A DNA stretch of 64,000 bases from Aestuariimicrobium soli (GCF_051192575.1 NZ_JBPJSQ010000010.1:1-64000); one strand, 5' to 3'. Numbered from the stretch's first letter, positions 17,184 to 26,276 are shown. The notes: generated by a model not told the origin, from the sequence alone. A program made the numbers and translations.

Positions 17184-17216
17184 CCCTGTCGCTCTCGAGC
17201 TGAGCGTCGACGTTCA

Positions 17217-17250
17217 CGAAGGCCCGTCCCCGACCGGGGGCGGGCCTTCG
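17217..17250 (+). terminator. rpmB terminator
   Basis: A stem built on GAAGGCCCG(T)CCCC and its complement with a short CGACC loop, 33 nt after the rpmB stop. Confidence 0.75.
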
Positions 17251-17319
17251 TCGTCCCTCCACGTCGGTCGGGCAGCCGGCCACCGAGTCGTGGGCAGGAA
17301 ACCTGTCGGTGCGGCCCGC

Positions 17320-17325
17320 TACCCT
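17320..17325 (+). promoter_or_regulatory. -10 element of recG, leaderless type
   Basis: TACCCT ends 7 nt before the GTG at 17333. Confidence 0.5.
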
Positions 17326-17332
17326 CACCTGT

Positions 17333-19597
17333 GTGACTCGTTGGCAGACCACCACCTTCGCGCGGCTCAACCAGCCCGTCGCGAAGTTGCTCGGTGAGAA
17401 GACCGCGAAATCCTTCGCTCCGTTGAAGGTGCGCACCGTCGGCGACCTGCTGCGTCACGTGCCCCGGCGTTACCTGTTGGGCACCGAGAACTCCGACCTG
17501 CGCAACCTGCCCGTCGGCGAAGAGGTCGCGATCATCGCCGAGGTGGCCAAGGTGTCCGACACCCTGGGTCACCCCCCGCGGCAACGCATCGAGGCCACCC
17601 TCACCGATGGCACCGGACGGGTCACGGCCACGTTCTTCGGCAAGGCCCACCACTGTGCCTACTGGCAGAAGAACCTGCGCGCCGCCTCCAAGGGCATCTT
17701 CGTGGGCAAGGTGACCACGTTCAACGGTGCCCTGCAGCTCACCCACCCCACGTTCGTGATGTTCGACTCCTCGGGCAAGGTCGTCGGCAAGGCCGAGCAG
17801 GCCGCCCAGATCGCCGACCAGGTCACCCGGTCGGGCCTGGTGGGCCTGTACCCGGCCACCGCGAAGCTGCCCACCTGGACGATCTCGGCCACCATCGACC
17901 TGGCTCTCGACGCGGTCGGTGAGCTGGCCGAACCACTGCCCGAGTGGGTGCTCGACGAGGTCGACCTGCCCACCTTCAACGATGCCTACCTCGGCGTGCA
18001 CCGGGCCGCCACCAAGGACGAGGCCGCCAAGGCCCTCGAACGCCTGCAGTTCGACGAGGCGCTGGGGCTGCAGTTGACGATGGCCCGGCGTCGCGCCGAC
18101 GCCACCCACCTGCGGGCACCGGAGCTGACCGCCAGCACTGCGCACGGACGAGCCCAGGCCTCGCTGCTGGCCGCCTTCGACCGGCGGCTGCCGTTCACGC
18201 TCACCGAGGGGCAGGCCCGGGTGTCGGAGGAGATCTTCGCCGACCTGGCCAGGCCGCACCCCATGCAGCGGCTGCTGCAGGGAGAGGTGGGTTCCGGCAA
18301 GACGTTGGTCGCCCTGCGCGCCATGCTGCGCGCCGTCGACAACGGCCGGCAGGCCGCACTGCTGGCCCCCACCGAGGTGCTCGCAGCCCAGCACCACGCC
18401 ACCATCACCTCATTGCTGGGCGAGTTGGGGCAGGGCCGCGTGCTGGGAGCCCCGGACGAGGCCACCGAGGTGGTGCTGATGACCGGGTCGCAGTCGGCCG
18501 CCGAACGCAAGCATGCGCTGTTCGCGGCCGCGAGCGGTCAGGCGGGCATCGTCATCGGCACCCACGCCTTGCTGGCCGACACGGTGCAGTTCGCCGACCT
18601 CGGGCTCGTGGTGGTCGACGAACAGCACCGCTTCGGAGTGGAACAACGCGCGGCCCTCAACCAGAAGGCCCAGCAGGGTCTCGACCCCGTCACCCCACAC
18701 GTGCTGGTGATGACCGCCACCCCGATCCCACGGTCGGTGGCGATGACCGTGTTCGGCGACCTCGAGACCTCGCTGCTCACCGAGATTCCGGCCGGCCGCA
18801 GTGACGTGCAGACCACCGTCGTCGACGCCGCGGCGAACCCGTCCTGGGTCGAGCGGGCCTGGCAGCGGGTGAGCGAAGAGGTCGCCGCAGGCCGGCAGGC
18901 CTTCATCGTGTGTTCGGCCATCAGTCCCACCCAGGTCGAGGACTGGCCCGTGGCCCTTCGCCCCGAGGACGAGGTGCCACCGCCGCAGCAGCCGGTCTCG
19001 GTCGAGGAACTGTTCGCCGAGCTCAATGACGGCGCGCTCGCCGGCGTGCGGGTCGGCAAGCTGCACGGCCGCATGCCACCGGCCGAGAAGGCCGAGGTGA
19101 TGGCCGCCTTCGCCGCCGGCGAGATCGACGTGCTGGTCTCGACCACGGTCGTCGAGGTCGGCGTCGACGTGCCCAATGCCTCGGTGATGGTGATCATGGA
19201 CGCCGATCGGTTCGGGGTCAGTCAACTGCACCAGTTGCGCGGTCGGGTCGGACGAGGCAGCCACGCCGGTCTCTGTCTGCTGCTCACCCACGCCGGCCCG
19301 GGCACCCCGGCGCGGGCTCGTCTCGAGGTCGTCGCCCGCAACCGTGACGGCTTCATGCTGGCCGAGGCCGACCTCGCCGCCCGCCGTGAGGGCAACGTGC
19401 TCGGCGCCACCCAGTCCGGCAGCCGATCGACGCTGCGACTCATCCGCGTGCTCGAGCACGCCGACCTCATCGTCACCTGCCGCGACATCGCCGAACGTTT
19501 GGTGGCCGAGGACCCCGACGGGCGTGACCCGCATCTGGCCGACATCGTCACCCAGGTCGAGCTCGACGCCGCCGGCGAGTGGTTGGAGCGGGCATGA
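17333..19597 (+). CDS. recG: ATP-dependent DNA helicase RecG
   Basis: A 754-aa branch-migration helicase that remodels stalled forks and recombination intermediates. An N-terminal wedge/OB domain is followed by the helicase core: motif I GEVGSGKTLVALRAM, motif II VVVDEQHRFG, motif III TATPIPRSVAM, a motif V-like STTVVEVGVDVPNAS and motif VI HQLRGRVGRG. The GTG at 17333 is preferred to the codon 24 nt upstream because of the -10 spacing. It overlaps rsmD (ATGA), giving a recG-rsmD-coaD operon. Confidence 0.95.
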   Translation: MTRWQTTTFARLNQPVAKLLGEKTAKSFAPLKVRTVGDLLRHVPRRYLLGTENSDLRNLPVGEEVAIIAEVAKVSDTLGHPPRQRIEATLTDGTGRVTATFFGKAHHCAYWQKNLRAASKGIFVGKVTTFNGALQLTHPTFVMFDSSGKVVGKAEQAAQIADQVTRSGLVGLYPATAKLPTWTISATIDLALDAVGELAEPLPEWVLDEVDLPTFNDAYLGVHRAATKDEAAKALERLQFDEALGLQLTMARRRADATHLRAPELTASTAHGRAQASLLAAFDRRLPFTLTEGQARVSEEIFADLARPHPMQRLLQGEVGSGKTLVALRAMLRAVDNGRQAALLAPTEVLAAQHHATITSLLGELGQGRVLGAPDEATEVVLMTGSQSAAERKHALFAAASGQAGIVIGTHALLADTVQFADLGLVVVDEQHRFGVEQRAALNQKAQQGLDPVTPHVLVMTATPIPRSVAMTVFGDLETSLLTEIPAGRSDVQTTVVDAAANPSWVERAWQRVSEEVAAGRQAFIVCSAISPTQVEDWPVALRPEDEVPPPQQPVSVEELFAELNDGALAGVRVGKLHGRMPPAEKAEVMAAFAAGEIDVLVSTTVVEVGVDVPNASVMVIMDADRFGVSQLHQLRGRVGRGSHAGLCLLLTHAGPGTPARARLEVVARNRDGFMLAEADLAARREGNVLGATQSGSRSTLRLIRVLEHADLIVTCRDIAERLVAEDPDGRDPHLADIVTQVELDAAGEWLERA

Positions 19598-20229
19598 GTC
19601 GCATCATCGCCGGCCGCGCCGGTGGCCGCAGGTTGCAGACCCCGGCGGGGGACAGGACTCGTCCGACCACCGACCGGGTGCGGGAGGCGTTCTTCTCGTC
19701 GCTGGCCGCGTGGAACGGGTCGGGTGACGGCTCCGCCGACACGCATCTGACGGGACTGAGCTTCCTCGACCTGTTCGCCGGGTCGGGGGGAGTGGGCCTC
19801 GAGGCGGCCAGTCGCGGGGCGGGCCCGGTCGTCATGGTCGAGGCGGACGCCCGCACCGCCCAGCTGATCACCCGCAATGCGGCCGACACCGGCCTCGAGG
19901 CGACGGTGCGGTCGGCCAAGGTCGAGACTTTCCTCGCCGGGGCGGCTCCGAACCAGCGGTTCGACGTTGTCTGGGCCGACCCTCCTTACGCGTTCTCGTC
20001 CGAGGCCCTGGAGGGGCTGCTTGCGGTGGTGCGCGACCGCTGGGTGCTGCCGAACGGCGTCATCGTGGTGGAGCGCGACACCCGGTCGCGGCTGCCCGAG
20101 GTCGGGGGCTGCGAGATATGGACGAGGCCGTACGGTGAGACCACACTGGTCTGGATCGCGCCGATCGAGCCCGACCCCCCAGCTGAATCCGACCCGCCAC
20201 CTGGACCTGACCCCTTGGAGCGCCCATGA
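19594..20229 (+). CDS. rsmD: 16S rRNA (guanine(966)-N2)-methyltransferase
   Basis: A 211-aa SAM-dependent methyltransferase. It begins MSRIIAGRAGGRRLQTP and TRPTTDRVREAFFSSL, typical of RsmD, with SAM motif I FLDLFAGSGGVGLEA and catalytic motif DPPY in VVWADPPYAF. A Pro/Asp-rich tail (about 20 residues) is extra. It is coupled to recG upstream and coaD downstream by ATGA overlaps at both ends; rsmD-coaD is a widely conserved pair. Confidence 0.94.
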   Translation: MSRIIAGRAGGRRLQTPAGDRTRPTTDRVREAFFSSLAAWNGSGDGSADTHLTGLSFLDLFAGSGGVGLEAASRGAGPVVMVEADARTAQLITRNAADTGLEATVRSAKVETFLAGAAPNQRFDVVWADPPYAFSSEALEGLLAVVRDRWVLPNGVIVVERDTRSRLPEVGGCEIWTRPYGETTLVWIAPIEPDPPAESDPPPGPDPLERP

Positions 20230-20741
20230 AGGCCGTCTGCCCCGGCACGTTCGACCCCATCACCCTGGGCCACGTCGACATCATCCGTCGTGCGGCAGCC
20301 CTGTTCGACGAGGTGGTGGTGGCGGTGGGCACCAACTCCACCAAGACGCCGGTGTTCAGTCTGGACGAGCGGCTGCAGCTGTGCCGCGACGCGGTCGCCG
20401 ACCTCGACCACGTCACGGTCGAGATGATCGACGGCCTGCTGGTCGACTTCTGCCGCGATCACGAGGCGCCGGTGGTGGTGAAGGGGCTCAGGTTCGGCAC
20501 CGACTTCGACTACGAGCTGCAGATGCACCACGTCAACCACACCGTCGGCGGCATCGAGACGGTGCTGCTGCCGGGCGGGCGCGAGTACGGCACCATGTCG
20601 TCGACGCTGATCCGCAACGTCGCCTCGTTCGGGGGTGACGTGTCGATGTTCCTGAGTCCCGAGGTGAACGAGGCCCTCGTCCGCCGCATGGACGAACGCC
20701 GCGCCGACCGCACCCAGCTTGCTTCCGAGCAGGCGCCGTGA
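20226..20741 (+). CDS. coaD: Phosphopantetheine adenylyltransferase
   Basis: A 171-aa enzyme of coenzyme A synthesis that transfers AMP to 4'-phosphopantetheine. The nucleotidyltransferase motif is CPGTFDPITLGH (TxGH at 13-16). VVVKGLRFGTDFDYELQM and the ISSTxIR-type motif SSTLIRNVASFGGDVS are diagnostic. Length fits the hexameric bacterial enzyme. Confidence 0.97.
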   Translation: MKAVCPGTFDPITLGHVDIIRRAAALFDEVVVAVGTNSTKTPVFSLDERLQLCRDAVADLDHVTVEMIDGLLVDFCRDHEAPVVVKGLRFGTDFDYELQMHHVNHTVGGIETVLLPGGREYGTMSSTLIRNVASFGGDVSMFLSPEVNEALVRRMDERRADRTQLASEQAP

Positions 20742-20755
20742 GCGCGGTCGCCGGT

Positions 20756-20784
20756 TTGGTCACGGCGGTCCCAGCCGGTAGTGT
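20756..20784 (+). promoter_or_regulatory. Promoter of the yceD-rpmF-rnc-mutM operon
   Basis: TTGGTC (20756-20761), a 17-bp spacer and TAGTGT (20779-20784), about 50 nt before the yceD start. Confidence 0.6.
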
Positions 20785-20832
20785 TGTCCTTCGGTCATCG
20801 ACACCGTCGTGCTGCCATGAGGAGGTTCTGTC

Positions 20833-21375
20833 GTGAGCTCCCTGCCGCGTTCCCTGGATGCCCGTTCACCGTTGGTCCTTGAGGTCCACGAGTTGAGCAG
20901 GCAAGCCGGAACGATGAAGGAGATCTCGCGCACGGTTCCGGCTCCGGCGGAGTTGGGGGTGGAGATGATGCGGGTACCCGTGGATTCCCCGATCGCACTC
21001 GACGTCAGGCTCGAGTCCGTGATCGAGGGCATCTGGGTTTCCGGAACCGCTGACGTCGAGTTGGTCGGTGAATGCGCGCGGTGCCTCACTCCGCTGGAGG
21101 ACGAGGCGTCCTTCACTCTGGAGGAACTGTTCGTGCACGCCGGTCGCGCGGCCGAAGAGGATGCCAGTTTCGTGGTCGATGAACGGATCGATCTCGAACC
21201 GGTGCTCCGGGATGCCGTGGTGCTCGACCTTCCGTTCACCCCGCTGTGTCGGGAGGATTGCGCAGGGCTGTGCACCATCTGCGGTGCCAACCTGAACGAC
21301 GATCCCGACCACACGCATGGAGAGCAGATCGACCCCCGTTGGTCGAAGCTGCTCGACGCTGACAGCGACAACTGA
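20833..21375 (+). CDS. yceD: YceD family protein (DUF177)
   Basis: A 180-aa protein linked to large-subunit rRNA biogenesis and almost always encoded directly before rpmF. It shows the family core LDVRLESVIEGIWVSGTADVELVGECARCL and the C-terminal CREDCAGLCTICGANLN, whose four cysteines may bind metal. GTG start with GAGGAGG upstream. It begins an operon of rRNA and repair genes. Confidence 0.9.
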   Translation: MSSLPRSLDARSPLVLEVHELSRQAGTMKEISRTVPAPAELGVEMMRVPVDSPIALDVRLESVIEGIWVSGTADVELVGECARCLTPLEDEASFTLEELFVHAGRAAEEDASFVVDERIDLEPVLRDAVVLDLPFTPLCREDCAGLCTICGANLNDDPDHTHGEQIDPRWSKLLDADSDN

Positions 21376-21426
21376 GTTTCGACCGACGTCCGGCACCCCG
21401 CCGGGTGATTCCTGAGGAGAAGACCC

Positions 21427-21618
21427 GTGGCAGTTCCCAAGCGGAAGATGTCCCGCAGCAACACGCGTCACCGCCGTTCGCAGTGGAAGGCCGCTGCGGT
21501 CAACGTGGTGACCTGTGTCAACCCGGCGTGCCGTCAGCCCCACCTGCAGCACACCGCTTGCCCCGCGTGCGGCCAGTACGGCCCCAAGGGTGAGCGCCGC
21601 CAGGTTCTCGAGGCCTGA
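21427..21618 (+). CDS. rpmF: 50S ribosomal protein L32, zinc-binding type
   Basis: A 63-aa protein beginning MAVPKRKMSRSNTRHRRSQW. A four-cysteine cluster CVNPAC ... CPACGQY marks the zinc-ribbon form. GTG start with GAGGAG upstream. The yceD-rpmF-rnc order is conserved across many bacteria. Confidence 0.96.
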   Translation: MAVPKRKMSRSNTRHRRSQWKAAAVNVVTCVNPACRQPHLQHTACPACGQYGPKGERRQVLEA

Positions 21619-21629
21619 GCGCACCAGCG

Positions 21630-22307
21630 GTGACGAGCCGCTTCACCGATCTGCTCCAGGAGCTGGGCGTCCCGATGGACGCTCAGCTCTTTGAGCTTGC
21701 CCTGACCCATCGGTCGTGGGCCTACGAGCACGGCGGGGTCGCCAACAACGAGCGCCTCGAGTTCTTGGGTGACGCCGTGCTCGGCGTGGTCGTCACCGAG
21801 CACCTCTACGAGGCGTACCCGGACGAGCCCGAGGGCCGCTTGGCGAAGATTCGTGCTGCCACGGTGAATGCCAACACGCTCGCCGATGTGGCCCGCGAGT
21901 TGGAACTGGGCGCGTTGATCAAGCTCGGCAAGGGCGAGATCGCCACCGGCGGGCACGACAAGACGTCGATCCTCGCCGACACCATGGAGGCCCTGATCGG
22001 CGCCGCCCGCCTGTCGGGCACCCGCGAGAGCGCGGAGACGCTCGTCCGGCACCTCTTCGTGCCCATCACCACCCAGGCGAGCACGCTCGGCGCCGGCCTG
22101 GACTGGAAGACCTCCCTGCAGGAACTCGCGGCCAAGGACGGCTGGACCGTGCAGTACGCCGTCACGGAGTCCGGGCCCGACCACGACCGCCGCTACGAGG
22201 CCGCGGCCGTGATCAACGACGTCACTCATCCGTCGGCCCAGGGACGCTCGAAGCGCGAGGCCGAAATCGGCGCCGCCCGTCTGGCCTACCAGGCCCTCTC
22301 GGGCTGA
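21630..22307 (+). CDS. rnc: Ribonuclease III
   Basis: A 225-aa double-strand-specific endonuclease for rRNA precursors. The catalytic signature NERLEFLGDAVL is in the N-terminal domain, with the second acidic cluster at DTMEALIGAA. A C-terminal dsRNA-binding domain follows (DWKTSLQELAAKDGWTVQYAV ... GRSKREAEIGAARLA). GTG start 11 bp after rpmF; 3 bp to mutM. Confidence 0.95.
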   Translation: MTSRFTDLLQELGVPMDAQLFELALTHRSWAYEHGGVANNERLEFLGDAVLGVVVTEHLYEAYPDEPEGRLAKIRAATVNANTLADVARELELGALIKLGKGEIATGGHDKTSILADTMEALIGAARLSGTRESAETLVRHLFVPITTQASTLGAGLDWKTSLQELAAKDGWTVQYAVTESGPDHDRRYEAAAVINDVTHPSAQGRSKREAEIGAARLAYQALSG

Positions 22308-22310
22308 TCC

Positions 22311-23177
22311 GTGCCGGAACTCCCCGAGGTCGAGTCGGTGCGCCTGGGGCTCGACCGCGTCGTGACCGACCGCACCGTTCGGGCCGTGCAGGTGCTGCAC
22401 CCACGCCCGGTGCGCGCCCACCTCGCCGGCCCCGATGACTTCCGCGACCGACTCGTCGGACGAACCTTCGCCACCCCCGGCCGTCGCGGCAAGTTCCTGT
22501 GGCTGCCGTTTGCCGGCGGCGACGCGCTGATGGCCCATCTGGGCATGAGCGGCCAGTTCCGCGTGGACGAACCCGGCGCGCCGCTGCTGCGCAACACCCG
22601 CGTGCTGATCGATCTGGACGACGGCCGTCAGCTCAGATTCGTCGACCAGCGCATGTTCGGCGGGCTGTCGATCTCGCCGATGGAGCCGCCCAGCGCGGAC
22701 GGCCCCGGCGACGAGGTTCCCCTCGAGGCCGCCCACGTCGCGCGCGACCCCTTCGACCCGCTCTTCGACGCCGACGCGGTCGTGTCGCGGATGAAGAGGT
22801 CGACGTCGGGAGTGAAGGCCCTGCTGCTGAACCAGCGCATCGTCTCGGGCTTCGGCAACATCTACGTGGACGAGACGCTCTGGCGTGCCCGGCTGCACCA
22901 CCTGCGGCGCGGTGAAACCTTGACGCGGAAGGTGCTGCACCAGGTGCTCGAGCAGGGGCGCGAGGTGATGGGGGAGGCGTTGGCCGTCGGCGGCACCAGC
23001 TTCGATGCCCTCTACGTCAACGTCAACGGCGAGTCGGGCTACTTCGCCCGGTCGTTGCACGCCTACGGACGAGAGCACCAGCCCTGCGACCGCTGTGGCA
23101 CCCCGATCGTGCGGGAGGCCTTCGCGAACCGGTCCTCGTTCACGTGCCCGGTCTGTCAGCCGCGCCCGCGCCGGTAA
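22311..23177 (+). CDS. mutM: Formamidopyrimidine-DNA glycosylase
   Basis: A 288-aa base-excision repair glycosylase/AP lyase for 8-oxoguanine and Fapy lesions. It starts (M)PELPEVESVR with the catalytic N-terminal proline and glutamate. LMAHLGMSGQFRVD, the helix-two-turn-helix SGFGNIYVDETLWRARLHH, and a C-terminal zinc finger CDRCGTPI ... CPVCQ are all present. GTG start 3 bp after rnc. It is the last gene of the yceD operon before the accessory stretch. Confidence 0.95.
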   Translation: MPELPEVESVRLGLDRVVTDRTVRAVQVLHPRPVRAHLAGPDDFRDRLVGRTFATPGRRGKFLWLPFAGGDALMAHLGMSGQFRVDEPGAPLLRNTRVLIDLDDGRQLRFVDQRMFGGLSISPMEPPSADGPGDEVPLEAAHVARDPFDPLFDADAVVSRMKRSTSGVKALLLNQRIVSGFGNIYVDETLWRARLHHLRRGETLTRKVLHQVLEQGREVMGEALAVGGTSFDALYVNVNGESGYFARSLHAYGREHQPCDRCGTPIVREAFANRSSFTCPVCQPRPRR

Positions 23178-23431
23178 GGGCTTGGCGGAAGGGGTGCAGT
23201 TGCAACGATCATCCCACCTGCGAACCTCCTCGTGCCGGTGGTTCACGACACTCTCGGACTTAGGCCATGGAGGGCGTTGCGTGCGGATGCCCCCTGGCCT
23301 GGGCGAGCCCCCGTGGCGCGCTGGCTTCATTCCCCGACCTTCTGGAGGGACGCGCTTCCTGTGTCGTGAGTCCCGTTGAGGGTACCGTCGCGTCAAGAAG
23401 CGTTCGAACCAGTCGAAGGAGACTCGCGAAC

Positions 23432-23671
23432 ATGGCCGTTTCGTGGCTGATTACTGCGATGTATCGGAGGGCGGCTGACTCGACTGGCTCGGGGGTCGTG
23501 GTGGCCTCATCTACTTCCCCCCGCATCGTGGGCACCGCGGGTGTCACGTACTATGTGCCGGCGGGCACGCCGCCTGTTTGCGTCACTAACTCTGAGTACA
23601 AGGCTGTTGCCAGCATCGGATCGCTGGACTCCGTCGAGAGTGGTTGGATTCCAGTCACCTGCGCGTCATGA
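23432..23671 (+). CDS. Small hypothetical protein, first gene of a coupled pair
   Basis: A 79-aa protein that I do not recognise. The ATG is supported by GAAGGAG about 10 nt upstream. It has a slightly hydrophobic N-terminus (SWLITAMY), a Ser/Thr/Val-rich middle, a VTYYVPAGTPPVC segment and two cysteines. No clear signal peptide. Third-position base use looks less G+C-biased than in neighbours, suggesting acquisition. Its stop overlaps the next start as ATGA. The 254 bp before it hold no convincing gene; TACCGT (23383-23388) may be a -10. Confidence 0.5.
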   Translation: MAVSWLITAMYRRAADSTGSGVVVASSTSPRIVGTAGVTYYVPAGTPPVCVTNSEYKAVASIGSLDSVESGWIPVTCAS

Positions 23672-24000
23672 AACATCAGCGAGACCCGCGGCTGCCGTCT
23701 CCGGAGTGCAGATCCGTCGACGATGTGCGTGATGTCGTGCGCGACGAGCGGCATCCTATCCTGCGAGTCACTCATTGGCGCACGGTGGCACCACCCAGCC
23801 AACCCGGAGCCGCCGTGGCGAGGTGGGTCGAGGTTGCCTACGACTTCCACCATGCCGACATCGCCGACGTGCTCGAATGGATCGATGCCCAACCGGTGGG
23901 CGACCCGGACGACGTCTGGCAGGTGACCGCCCTGGTGGGGCCCGAAGGAAGACGGACCGCCCTGCCGCTGCTCGGGTTCGACCCGTACGACCTGCTCTGA
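23668..24000 (+). CDS. Hypothetical protein, second gene of a coupled pair
   Basis: A 110-aa cytoplasmic protein that I do not recognise. It is acidic and rich in Asp, Arg, Val and Pro. The middle (VARWVEVAYDFHHADIADVLEWID) and end (DDVWQVTALV ... LLGFDPYDLL) look like a compact alpha/beta domain. Base use is typical of the genome, unlike its partner. The ATGA overlap implies translational coupling. The small-pair architecture is compatible with a toxin-antitoxin or effector-immunity set, but nothing in the sequence demonstrates that. Confidence 0.6.
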   Translation: MKHQRDPRLPSPECRSVDDVRDVVRDERHPILRVTHWRTVAPPSQPGAAVARWVEVAYDFHHADIADVLEWIDAQPVGDPDDVWQVTALVGPEGRRTALPLLGFDPYDLL

Positions 24001-24045
24001 GCTGTTTCTCCACGGTCGCGAGGCCGGTCGTCTCACGGAGGGCGC

Positions 24046-24621
24046 TCAGGCCTCCAGGGCGAACCCGCCCGTCCAGCCGATCTTCTCCCCGACGGCCAGC
24101 GTGAGTTGCAGGAAGCCGATGGCTTCCAACTCGCGGGCCCGCGACAGGGCGCCGGCATCGATGGCATTGAGACCGGCCGACTTCACGGCGTCGACCAGCT
24201 GGGCCTTGGCGTCGGCGTCATCACCAGCCACCAGCACCGTGGTCGTCTGCGAGCCCACCTTGCCGCTGGCCAGGGTGGCGGCGAAGTTGGTGTTGAAGGC
24301 CTTCAGCACCTTCGCGGTGGGCAGTGCCTTCTGCAGTTCGGAGGCCGCGCTGCCGTCGGCCGGGGTGACCAGCGAGTCGAAGGTGGAGAAGTCCAGCGGG
24401 TTGGTGATGTCGACGACCGTGCGACCAGCGAGCTGATCCCCGTGGCTGGCGACGATCGCGGCCAGGGCGGGGTGGGGAACGGCCAGCACCACGAGGTCGC
24501 CCTCGATGGTGACGTCGGCATCACTCGAGCCGATGTGCTGGATGGAGGCCCCGCTGCGGGCGAGCACCCCCGCGATGGCCTGGCCCATGTTGCCGTTGCC
24601 GAAGATGGTGATGGTGATCAT
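24046..24621 (-). CDS. F420/NADP-type oxidoreductase (Rossmann)
   Basis: A 191-aa protein of the NADPH-dependent F420 reductase / NAD-binding family. The dinucleotide-binding motif is at the extreme N-terminus (ITIFGNGNMGQAIAGVLARS), followed by DLVVLAVPHPAL, VVDITNPLDF, KAFNTNFAATL and LEAIGFLQL near the end, typical of this family. The ATG at 24621 is chosen because the Rossmann strand begins at residue 2; the longer in-frame start adds a basic extension. Whether it uses F420 is not shown. Confidence 0.8.
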   Translation of the reverse strand: MITITIFGNGNMGQAIAGVLARSGASIQHIGSSDADVTIEGDLVVLAVPHPALAAIVASHGDQLAGRTVVDITNPLDFSTFDSLVTPADGSAASELQKALPTAKVLKAFNTNFAATLASGKVGSQTTTVLVAGDDADAKAQLVDAVKSAGLNAIDAGALSRARELEAIGFLQLTLAVGEKIGWTGGFALEA

Positions 24622-24738
24622 TTTTTCACGCTTTCGTATCCTGGCCGCCCGAAGGTGGGCTTCCACCCGTCACAACGCGACGGGTGACCGCGATGTTCCG
24701 GCGCGACCCTGGTCGACCGGCCCGACCCCAGCCCGCCC

Positions 24739-24744
24739 TAGTCT
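24739..24744 (+). promoter_or_regulatory. -10 element of the DUF2510 gene, leaderless type
   Basis: TAGTCT ends 6 nt before the ATG at 24751. Confidence 0.5.
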
Positions 24745-24750
24745 CGACCC

Positions 24751-25631
24751 ATGAGCGCACCAGGCTGGTACCCCGACCCTGCGGGGTCCGGGGGAGTCCG
24801 GCACTGGGACGGTGACCGCTGGGGCACCGAGGTTCGCCCCGCTCCCGACCCATCCCGGACGACGGCCGGCCTTGGCGGTGGCGGTGGAGGCAAGCCCGGC
24901 GGCAAGGGTTGGGTGGCGGTGGTCGTGGTCGCCCTGGTCGTCGTCGCCGTCGTGGTGATCGCGCTGCAGCAGCGTCGCGGCACGACCCTCACCGAGGACA
25001 CCAACTCGTCCACCCCGACCGTCTCGCAGTGGGACGAGTCCAGTTCCCCGACCTCGGGACCCACGAAGCCTCCGCCGACGCTCAACCCCACCGGGGCGCG
25101 CGAGCGGTCCTGCGAGAACCTCACCGGTTCCTCCCCCCAGCAGACCGGCGACCGGGTGTCGTCCGGCGGGCTGAGCTTTCCGGCGGCACCGGGGTGGCGG
25201 CGCTACTCCGACCGGCGGCTGCCGTTCGCGAAGAACGCGGCCGGGCTGTACGTCTCGCACCCCGAGGAGAAGCTCGGCTGGGCTTCGAGCATGGCCGTCG
25301 CCCAGGTGAACATGCCCGAGGGGTACCCGGGCAGCTCGACGGCCGCCACCCGCATCGCCCAGTGTCTGGTGACCAGCTCGTTCTACACGTCGGTCGACGT
25401 CACTCTGACCGACGTCACCACCGAGCCGATCGATCTGGCAGGCACCCCGGCACGCGGCTTCGGGCCACCATCCGCTTCGACGACGATCGCCTGATCACCA
25501 AGGCGACGGCCATGAACGTCATCGTGGTCGACACTCCCGAGCCGACGGTGTTCATCGGGCTGGTGAAGTCAGAGGCCGCCCCGCAGATGCGCGATCTCGA
25601 GGCCGCCATCGCCGGACTGCGGGTCGGTTGA
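24751..25631 (+). pseudogene. DUF2510 membrane protein, apparently frameshifted
   Basis: A DUF2510 motif opens the protein (APGWYPDPAGSGGVRHWDG), followed by a Gly-rich stretch, one membrane helix (about residues 54-72) and a Ser/Thr/Pro extracellular stalk. The extracellular domain has the features of a lipoprotein-like beta domain. The starting frame stops at 25494, but coding character continues in another frame to 25631, giving ATIRFDDDRLITKATAMNVI and a plausible C-terminus. The switch lies near 25450-25470 and needs one extra base, so a single-base deletion or sequencing error in GCACGCGGCTTCGG is likely. Restored length would be about 293 aa. Confidence 0.7.
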
Positions 25632-25670
25632 TGCCGTCCGCGGGCGTGGCGTGGCTATTCTGAGCCTTCT

Positions 25671-26276
25671 ATGACCCTCAGTTCCCGCCTGTGGCGAACC
25701 CTGCGCCAGTTCGTCCGATTCGGCCTCGTCGGTGGCAGCGGAGTGGTCGTCAACCTCGCCGTCGCCGTCGTGATGCACAAGGCCCACGGCGGCACCCAGC
25801 ACGGCAACGACCCCGTCTGGGCCATCCCCGGCACCGCGTTCAACGTGCGCTTCCGCCACGTCGTGTGGATCGTCGCCTTCCTCGTGGCGAACCTGTGGAA
25901 CTTCCAGCTCAACCGCTCCTGGACCTTCAAGTCGGCCAAGCACTCGCGCTGGTGGAAGGAGTTCTGGCCGTTCCTGGCCGTCGGCAGCGTCGCGGCCGGA
26001 GCGGGCCTGTTCATCCTCACCGCGTTCACCCACACCGGCTCGCCGATCTACCTGCCCGACCCGTTCTTCAACGAGACCAAGGGCATTCACTCCCGCGAGT
26101 ACTGGGCCCAACTGCTGACCATCGTCGTCACCATGCCCATCAACTTCCTCGTCAACAAGGTGTGGACCTTCCGGGCGGTCCGCGGGCACCATGCCGAGCT
26201 GGCCACCGTGCCCCTGACCGACGCCGAGCAGGCGCGCGCCGAACAGACGAACGTCACCGAGACCACGGGCAGCTGA
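25671..26276 (+). CDS. GtrA-family membrane protein
   Basis: A 201-aa protein with four probable membrane segments and the GtrA family features FVRFGLVGGSGVVVNLAV at the N-terminus, NLWNFQLNRSWTFKS, and the closing MPINFLVNKVWTFR. GtrA-like proteins are thought to flip lipid-linked sugars in cell-surface glycosylation. Relative to the family an extra hydrophilic loop is present after helix 1. TATTCT lies 9 nt before the ATG. Its TGA shares one base with the smc ATG (TGATG). Confidence 0.85.
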   Translation: MTLSSRLWRTLRQFVRFGLVGGSGVVVNLAVAVVMHKAHGGTQHGNDPVWAIPGTAFNVRFRHVVWIVAFLVANLWNFQLNRSWTFKSAKHSRWWKEFWPFLAVGSVAAGAGLFILTAFTHTGSPIYLPDPFFNETKGIHSREYWAQLLTIVVTMPINFLVNKVWTFRAVRGHHAELATVPLTDAEQARAEQTNVTETTGS

